Assembly: GCA_038210495.1 (NCBI GenBank)
Contig: JBBQWR010000009.1
Location: forward strand, 58,962-122,961
DNA length: 64,000 nucleotides
Direction of reading: 5' to 3'
From: JBBQWR01 sp038210495
GTDB taxonomy: Bacteria > Planctomycetota > Planctomycetia > Pirellulales > DATAWG01
This document shows, one piece after another, positions 59,263 to 64,000 of the stretch. The translations under genes and the position numbers were made by a program. Below the pieces are notes generated by a model. It had not been told where the DNA came from. It ran no database searches and was given only the letters and a program-made list of their open reading frames with translations. Position 1 is the first letter of the stretch; every line of letters starts with the position of its first letter.

Positions 59263-60222
59263 ATGAGCGTTGCCCAACTTCTTTCCGCCTCGGACGCCAT
59301 TAGCCCGCAGATCACGTTTATCTCGCAATGTTTGAACGGGCTCACGTTCGGAGCCTTGATCGCGCTGATCGCGCTGGGCTACACGATGGTCTATGGGATC
59401 ATCGGTCTGATCAATTTTGCCCACGGCGATCTGTTCATGCTGGGTTCGTTTTTGGCCTGGACGCTGGTCGGCTGGCTGGGCTTGGAAAAGGCCTCGGGCG
59501 TTAAAACGGTAGCCGGAATCGCGCTGTTGTTGGTCGTCGTCCCGGCGTTTTGCGCAGGCCTGAATTGGTCCGTCGAGCGATTGGTTTACAAACCGCTCCG
59601 CAATGCTCCCAAGCTTGCGCCCCTAGTGTCGGCGATCGGCGTGTCGTTCGTATTCATGAACGTGGGCGAATTTTGGGGCGGCGAATCGGACAACCACTTT
59701 CCAAGCATCGTCTCGCAGGAAAACCTGCTCGGCAAAACGTCGCAGCTTTTTTTCTCCGCCGAAGGGTTATTGCTGATAGGGGTCGTCGTGCCCGTCATGC
59801 TCGGGCTGACTATGTTGGTCAAGCACACTCAGCTCGGCCGGGCGATGAGGGCCGTCTCGCAGAATCAACTCGCCGCGCAGCTCATGGGCATCGACGTCGA
59901 CCGCGTGATCGGAGCGACTTTTCTGATCGGCGGCGCCCTGGCCGGCGTGGCCGGAGTGATCTACGGGCAATATATCCATAGCGTCAATTTTCAGATGGGA
60001 TATCAAAACGGTTTGTACGCATTCACGGCCGCGGTGCTCGGTGGAATCGGCAGCATCCCCGGCGCGGTGCTCGGTGGCTTGGTCATCGGAATGGTGAGCG
60101 CCCTGGGCCGCGGCTATCTGAGCGAGCATTGGGCCAATGCGGTGATTTTTGGGATCCTGATTCTGATCCTCGTGTTCCGACCGGCCGGTCTGCTGGGCGA
60201 GCGGGTGAGGGAAAAGGTATGA
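59263..60222 (+). CDS. livH: Branched-chain amino-acid type ABC permease LivH
   Basis: This 319-residue inner-membrane permease has about eight segments. It has LIALGYTMVYGIIGLINFAH (the LivH signature INFAHGDLFMLG), AMRAVSQNQLAAQLMGIDVD in the coupling region and GGIGSIPGAVLGGLVIGMVS near the end. It forms the channel with LivM. Its stop overlaps the livM start in ATGA, so the two are translationally coupled. No ATP-binding subunit (livG/livF) follows. Confidence 0.93.
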   Translation: MSVAQLLSASDAISPQITFISQCLNGLTFGALIALIALGYTMVYGIIGLINFAHGDLFMLGSFLAWTLVGWLGLEKASGVKTVAGIALLLVVVPAFCAGLNWSVERLVYKPLRNAPKLAPLVSAIGVSFVFMNVGEFWGGESDNHFPSIVSQENLLGKTSQLFFSAEGLLLIGVVVPVMLGLTMLVKHTQLGRAMRAVSQNQLAAQLMGIDVDRVIGATFLIGGALAGVAGVIYGQYIHSVNFQMGYQNGLYAFTAAVLGGIGSIPGAVLGGLVIGMVSALGRGYLSEHWANAVIFGILILILVFRPAGLLGERVREKV

Positions 60223-61421
60223 CCGCCGACACGGAAAACGCCGCCGCCACGATCGCTTCCAAGCCGAATCCGGCAGGCCGGCTGCCAGGCCGACTGTTCG
60301 GATATCAATTGGACCTCGGCGCTCTGGCCGTGCTGGCCATTCTGCCGCTCATGGTAGCGGACGTCACGGCAGGGCGGATCAACGACTTGCTGATTTTCGC
60401 CATCTTGGCCCTGGGCCTGAACGTCGTCGTCGGATACACCGGGCTGCTGCACTTGGGGATTGGCGCGTTTTTTGGAATCGGCGCCTATATCACGGGCATC
60501 GTCACCGTAACGTCCTATCCGCTTCAGTTCGATTTCGTCACGGCCATGGTCTTTTCTACGCTGGGCGCCGCGGCCTGCGGGCTGATGCTTGGCGCTCCGA
60601 CGCTGAGGCTGCGCGGCGATTATCTGGCCCTGGTCACGCTTGGTTTCGGCGAGGTGGTGAACACGTCGCTACGAAATTTAGAAGAAATCACCAATGGCAC
60701 GCGTTCGCTTGGGCCCGTGCCGCCCGCGTCGCTGCCCCGTGCGATCGCGGCGGCGATCGGCGCCGACCAGCTCGAGCCGCTTACTCAGGCGATGGCCAGC
60801 GCGCGGGACTATTACTTGACGCTGGTCATTTTGGTCGGCATCGTCTTGTTTCTCCGCAATTTAGAACATTCCAAGTTGGGCCGAGCCTGGGTGGCCCTGC
60901 GGGAAGATGAGTTGGCCGCCAAGTGCATGGCGATCGATACGCCACGGGCGAAGCTGGCGGCGTTCGCGATCAGCGCCGCAATCGCGGGCCTCGCCGGTTG
61001 TCTGTATGCCACGCGACTTCGCACGACGGCCAGCCCGGATACTTATGGATTCAGTCTCTCGATTACCGTGCTGTGCTGCGTGATCCTCGGGGGATTGGGC
61101 AGCATTCGGGGGACACTGCTGGGAGTGTTCCTGCTCAAGGGCTATGAGTTGTTGCTCGCTCCATGGCTCGATCAGGCTGCCCAAGGCGCGAAAGTTCGCG
61201 CGGTTAATTGGCTCACGGATTCGTTTCCAACGCATCCTGGCTTGATTTCGAAAGCCGAGTGGCTGCTGACATTCACGAATTGGAAGCTGATGATATTCGG
61301 TTTGGCGTTGATTGTCACCGTGCGATTTCGCCCGGAGGGTTTGTTGCCATCGCGGCGCGTGCAGCAGGAGATTGAGGAGTTTTCGCCGAAGCCCCGGTCT
61401 CCTCAAAGGTCGAATGTCTAA
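60219..61421 (+). CDS. livM: Branched-chain amino-acid type ABC permease LivM
   Basis: This 400-residue permease has an N-terminal cytoplasmic part, about eight to ten membrane segments, the LivM motif GLNVVVGYTGLLHLGIGAFF, LRGDYLALVTLGFGEVVNTS, the coupling region ALREDELAAKCMAIDTPRAK, and GGLGSIRGTLLGVFLLKGYE. It starts within the last codons of livH (ATGA). Two insertions, around residues 165-190 and before the last segment, lengthen it. Like LivH it lacks ATPase genes in this window, so these must be encoded elsewhere. Confidence 0.93.
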   Translation: MTADTENAAATIASKPNPAGRLPGRLFGYQLDLGALAVLAILPLMVADVTAGRINDLLIFAILALGLNVVVGYTGLLHLGIGAFFGIGAYITGIVTVTSYPLQFDFVTAMVFSTLGAAACGLMLGAPTLRLRGDYLALVTLGFGEVVNTSLRNLEEITNGTRSLGPVPPASLPRAIAAAIGADQLEPLTQAMASARDYYLTLVILVGIVLFLRNLEHSKLGRAWVALREDELAAKCMAIDTPRAKLAAFAISAAIAGLAGCLYATRLRTTASPDTYGFSLSITVLCCVILGGLGSIRGTLLGVFLLKGYELLLAPWLDQAAQGAKVRAVNWLTDSFPTHPGLISKAEWLLTFTNWKLMIFGLALIVTVRFRPEGLLPSRRVQQEIEEFSPKPRSPQRSNV

Positions 61422-61553
61422 TCAATGACGAATGACGAAGCCCTTTGATTGGCCCTTAGCGGCGGTTTTATGTCGTCTCGTTTTCGCGACATCAGAGCGC
61501 TGCTCGCAGCGCCATGTAAAAACCTTAGTCATTCGTCATTCGTCATTTCCACC
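61411..61553. repeat. Dispersed element with GAATGTCTAATC / CATTCGTCATT ends, copy 3
   Basis: CGAATGTCTAATCAATGACG at the left, GTCATTCGTCATTCGTCATT at the right; core 61449-61514 shared with copy 2. It begins within the last codons of livM, so the livM C-terminus may be altered by it. Confidence 0.85.
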
Positions 61554-61652
61554 TTCCCGGGGCTTCGCTTCGGCGCGAGCCCCGGCGACGCACGAGTCGT
61601 TAGGTTAGCGCCACTTAGCGCCGCGGCATGACCAACCTAATATGGGGCTGAA

Positions 61653-61682
61653 GGACAGGGGGCTAACGCCCCCCGCTCGCCA
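61653..61682 (-). repeat. GGCGAGC...GGGGGC repeat, copy 4 (inverted), before the acyltransferase gene
   Basis: Plus strand GGACAGGGGGCTAACGCCCC then CCGCTCGCC, ending five or six bases before ATG 61688; the bases after it, AAGGGA, could act as a ribosome-binding site. Confidence 0.7.
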
Positions 61683-61687
61683 AGGGA

Positions 61688-62626
61688 ATGAACAGCGTCG
61701 TCGACTATCTGGCTTATCTCGTCGTGCGGATCGCGATCTGCGTCGTGCAAGCCACGCGGATCGAAACGTGTGCGCGTTTCACTCGGCTGCTGGCGATCTT
61801 GGCCGGCGACGTCTTTAAGCTCCGTCGTCAGGTGATCGACGATAATCTTCGGCTCGCGCTGCCCGATTTCTCGGAAGCGGATCGGAAACGCCTCACGCGA
61901 GCCATGTGGGAGCATCTGTTTTTGATGGTCGTCGAGATCGCCCACACGCCGCGCAAGATTCACGACACGACTTGGCGCCGCTACATCCGTTTCGAGAACA
62001 AGGCGCTCATGATGCGCACGCTGTTCGCCGACCGGCCGACCGTGGCCATCTCCGGACATTACGGCAATTTCGAGCTCGTGGGATATACGCTCGGGTTATT
62101 CGGCTTCGAGACCTATACCGTGGCAAGGCCGCTCGACAACCGGTTCCTCGATCGTTTCATCCTCCAGTTTCGCACGGCCCGGGGTCAGCATTTCCTGCCG
62201 AAGAACGGCAGCGCGGGCGAGATCGCCCAGATGCTGGCCGCGCGCGGCACGCTGTCGGTGCTCGCGGATCAGCACGCGGGTCCGAAGGGTTGCTGGGTCC
62301 AGTTCTTTGGCAATCCGGCATCGACCCACAAGGCGATCGCGCTGTTTTCGCTTACCAACGACGCGCCGATCATGGTCGGCTTCGGCCGGCGGCTCGGCGC
62401 GCCGCTCAACTACGAGATGGGAATCACCGAGCGGGTCGATCCGCGTGAGTTGGCGCCCCACGAGCGCGGCGTGCCCGAATTGACGCAGTGGTTCACCTCC
62501 GCGCTCGAACGAATCATTCGCGTCGCGCCGGAGCAATACTGGTGGGTCCATCGGAGATGGAAAGACAACCGAGCCGCGAGCAAACAGCCGAAGGCCTCGC
62601 GAGCGAAAACGACGGCCGGGAGCTAA
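61688..62626 (+). CDS. Lysophospholipid/lipid A acyltransferase, LpxL/HtrB family
   Basis: This 312-residue protein has one N-terminal membrane segment and the LpxL-type catalytic motif GHYGNFELVGYTLGL (His with Glu five residues on). It also has VARPLDNRFLDRFI, VLADQHAGPKGCWVQFFGNP and the C-terminal PEQYWWVHRRWK that closes HtrB/LpxL proteins. It would acylate lipid A or another outer-membrane lipid, in keeping with a Gram-negative type envelope. No lpx gene is adjacent. Confidence 0.9.
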   Translation: MNSVVDYLAYLVVRIAICVVQATRIETCARFTRLLAILAGDVFKLRRQVIDDNLRLALPDFSEADRKRLTRAMWEHLFLMVVEIAHTPRKIHDTTWRRYIRFENKALMMRTLFADRPTVAISGHYGNFELVGYTLGLFGFETYTVARPLDNRFLDRFILQFRTARGQHFLPKNGSAGEIAQMLAARGTLSVLADQHAGPKGCWVQFFGNPASTHKAIALFSLTNDAPIMVGFGRRLGAPLNYEMGITERVDPRELAPHERGVPELTQWFTSALERIIRVAPEQYWWVHRRWKDNRAASKQPKASRAKTTAGS

Positions 62627-62734
62627 GCCGCCCAGCGGAAGTTCATCTGCTCCCCGCGCGCCGCTCCACGCCCTCTTCCGCGTCTCGACCGCCGCCAAGC
62701 CGTGCGGTAAAACAGACTCTTAGGGAGACGAGGC

Positions 62735-63823
62735 ATGCAGGACGGACAAATCTTCGAGCAGCGTTACCGGATCGTCCGCGAAGTCGGGCGGGGATCGTAC
62801 GGCATCGTTTACGCCGCCCAGGATTTGCACGCCAACCAGAACGTGGCGATCAAGGTCTTGCTACCTTGGGTCCGCGCGGACCAAGATCTGCGGCATCGAC
62901 TGCAGCGCGAGGCCAAGCTCACTCGCATGCTAGTCGGCCAACATGCGGTTCGAATTTTCGACTTCGCCGAAACACCGGATGGCGATCTCTATATCGTCAT
63001 GGAGTTTCTCGATGGCGAGGAACTTTCTCAGTTGCTCTTGCGCGAGGGGCGGCTGAAACCTGAACGGGTGGCCGAGATCGGTCGCCAGATACTCGATGCC
63101 CTCCGCGAATCGCATCGGCTCGGCGTCATTCATCGCGATCTGAAGCCGCACAACGTGCTCGTCTGCGGCGCGGGCTCCGGCCGGGATTTCGTCAAAGTGC
63201 TCGACTTTGGCATCGCCAAGGTGGCCGGCAACGAAGATGGCTCCGGTCTGATGGAAACCACTCGGCTCACCGCTCCGGGCAACATAGTCGGCACGCCGGC
63301 CTATATGAGTCCCGAGCAGTGCCGGGGCGAGCCGCTGACCGTGGCCAGCGACTTTTACTCGGTCGGCGTGCTGATGTACGAGATGGCCGTCGGCCGCCCG
63401 CCGTTCGACGATCCCAATCCGCTACAAGTGTTGATGCTGCACAATACGCAGCCCGTGCCGCCGCTGTCGCCGGCCATCACGGGTGCACCGTTGGGTCAAG
63501 CGATTTTGCGCGCGCTCGAAAAAGACCCCAAGGACAGATTTGCTTCGGCCGACGATTTTCTCGCGGCGATCGACGGACGCACCCCTGAGATCATGTCCAG
63601 CACGGTGCGCTCGAAGCGAGTCCCGACGCTCCGCCCGGCGCCGGTCGCTACCGTCGCGCCGACGGGTTCGGACGTCCCGGCATTAGCCAGTCCATCCGCC
63701 CAAGTGTTGTCGCGTCGTAAGGCGCCGTCTCGGTCCTTCGGACAATTAATACGCAGCTACTGGGTCGCGATCCTGATCGTATTGCTGCTGATCGTGCTCG
63801 CCGCGACACGTCTGTGGAACTAG
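62735..63823 (+). CDS. Serine/threonine protein kinase, membrane-anchored
   Basis: This 362-residue protein has a complete Hanks-type kinase domain: glycine loop GRGSYGIVYA, Lys40 in VAIKVL, catalytic HRDLKPHN (Asp135), and DFGIAK (Asp157), with GTPAYMSPEQ in the activation segment. A Pro/Ser/Arg-rich linker and one C-terminal membrane segment (YWVAILIVLLLIVLAATRLW) follow, with almost nothing beyond it, so there is no extracellular sensor domain. Planctomycetes encode many such kinases. GGGAGACGAGG lies before ATG 62735. Confidence 0.93.
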   Translation: MQDGQIFEQRYRIVREVGRGSYGIVYAAQDLHANQNVAIKVLLPWVRADQDLRHRLQREAKLTRMLVGQHAVRIFDFAETPDGDLYIVMEFLDGEELSQLLLREGRLKPERVAEIGRQILDALRESHRLGVIHRDLKPHNVLVCGAGSGRDFVKVLDFGIAKVAGNEDGSGLMETTRLTAPGNIVGTPAYMSPEQCRGEPLTVASDFYSVGVLMYEMAVGRPPFDDPNPLQVLMLHNTQPVPPLSPAITGAPLGQAILRALEKDPKDRFASADDFLAAIDGRTPEIMSSTVRSKRVPTLRPAPVATVAPTGSDVPALASPSAQVLSRRKAPSRSFGQLIRSYWVAILIVLLLIVLAATRLWN

Positions 63824-63923
63824 CGAGGCTGCCCGAATCGCCAACTCGACCGCGCCGAACCTGCCGTTGACCGAATGCCCTAAACGGCTAAAATGGCGAA
63901 GTTGTCCGATTAAACGGGCAATT

Positions 63924-63998
63924 CGGGGCGTAGCTCAGCCTGGCTAGAGCGCTACGTTCGGGACGTAGAGGCCGGAAGTTCGAATCTTCTCGCCCCGA
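63924..63998 (+). tRNA. tRNA-Pro (anticodon CGG)
   Basis: The cloverleaf is complete: acceptor CGGGGCG/CGCCCCG, D arm GCTC...GAGC, anticodon arm CTACG-TTCGGGA-CGTAG with anticodon CGG at positions 34-36, T arm GGAAG-TTCGAAT-CTTCT, discriminator A. CCA is not encoded. It reads CCG proline codons, common in this GC-rich genome. Confidence 0.95.
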
Positions 63999-64000
63999 CT

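Noticed and set aside
61500..61687. Possible short gene between livM and the acyltransferase gene
   Set aside because: The stretch is made of dispersed repeat units and has no ribosome-binding site linked to a conserved frame.

Overview
The window looks like a chromosomal segment of a planctomycete, probably of the Pirellulales type. It is GC-rich. It carries an N-terminal LEPR-type export motif on a sedolisin-like protease, a zinc-ribbon/transmembrane protein with a long Lys/Pro/Asp/Thr-rich tail, a 1165-residue FtsX-type permease, a TPR/GT41 (SPINDLY-like) glycosyltransferase, and many families of short dispersed repeats between genes. The assignment is inference from gene content; no rRNA is present. 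I see no CRISPR array, prophage, transposase gene or plasmid function.

Layout. 1-11.3 kb: end of an unknown gene, an RlhA/U32-type protein, rseP and dxr (overlapping), ftsH divergent from them, a membrane-anchored unknown and an RhlE-type helicase. 11.6-20 kb: zinc-ribbon membrane protein, small c-type haem protein, NtrC-type sigma-54 regulator, GT41 protein, histidine phosphatase, Nudix hydrolase and two small proteins. 20-27 kb: a receiver-domain remnant cut off at a repeat, then (minus strand) an AAA+ ATPase, a PspA-family protein, a secreted protein, a His-rich exported protein with a stop at its apparent second codon, and the sedolisin. 27-35.3 kb: a surface-sugar cluster of GT-C membrane enzyme, two-subunit transketolase, ArnC-like GT2, GNAT, DegT aminotransferase and a divergent second GT2. 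35.4-36.8 kb: Rrf2 regulator and APS reductase. 37-40.5 kb: rhamnulokinase and a fucose-isomerase-like protein. 40.5-42 kb: an AT-richer pocket with an EVE-like protein and two small proteins. 42-45 kb: acyl-CoA dehydrogenase and thiS-thiG. 45.5-54.3 kb: degenerate M14-type protein, FtsX permease, duplicated membrane protein and a coiled-coil exported protein. 54.5-61.4 kb: duplicated MASE-like membrane protein, a branched-chain amino-acid type ABC system (binding protein, LivH, LivM) with an LTA-synthase-family gene between, and no ATPase gene. 61.7-64 kb: LpxL-like acyltransferase, Ser/Thr kinase and tRNA-Pro(CGG).

The most unusual property is the repeat landscape. At least nine short repeat families recur, many of them palindromic. 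One family, a C/T-rich block (core ACTCCCGTCTCCCGACTTC), lies in the same orientation 7-14 nt in front of the start codons of five unrelated genes (dxr, a histidine phosphatase gene, the AAA+ ATPase gene, the fucose-isomerase-like gene and thiG), where a Shine-Dalgarno sequence would be expected, and is often preceded by members of other families. Two further genes (FtsX permease, LpxL-like acyltransferase) carry another family 5-6 nt before their ATG. Other copies have been absorbed into coding sequence (the RlhA linker, the GT41 C-terminus, the His-rich protein C-terminus). This modular repeat-leader arrangement is my main candidate for an undescribed system.

Other points: a PspA-AAA+ ATPase-secreted protein cluster, a split transketolase in an Arn-like sugar locus, a carboxypeptidase-fold protein that appears to lack its zinc ligands, and a short Thr/Val/Ile/Leu-rich open frame just before livH.
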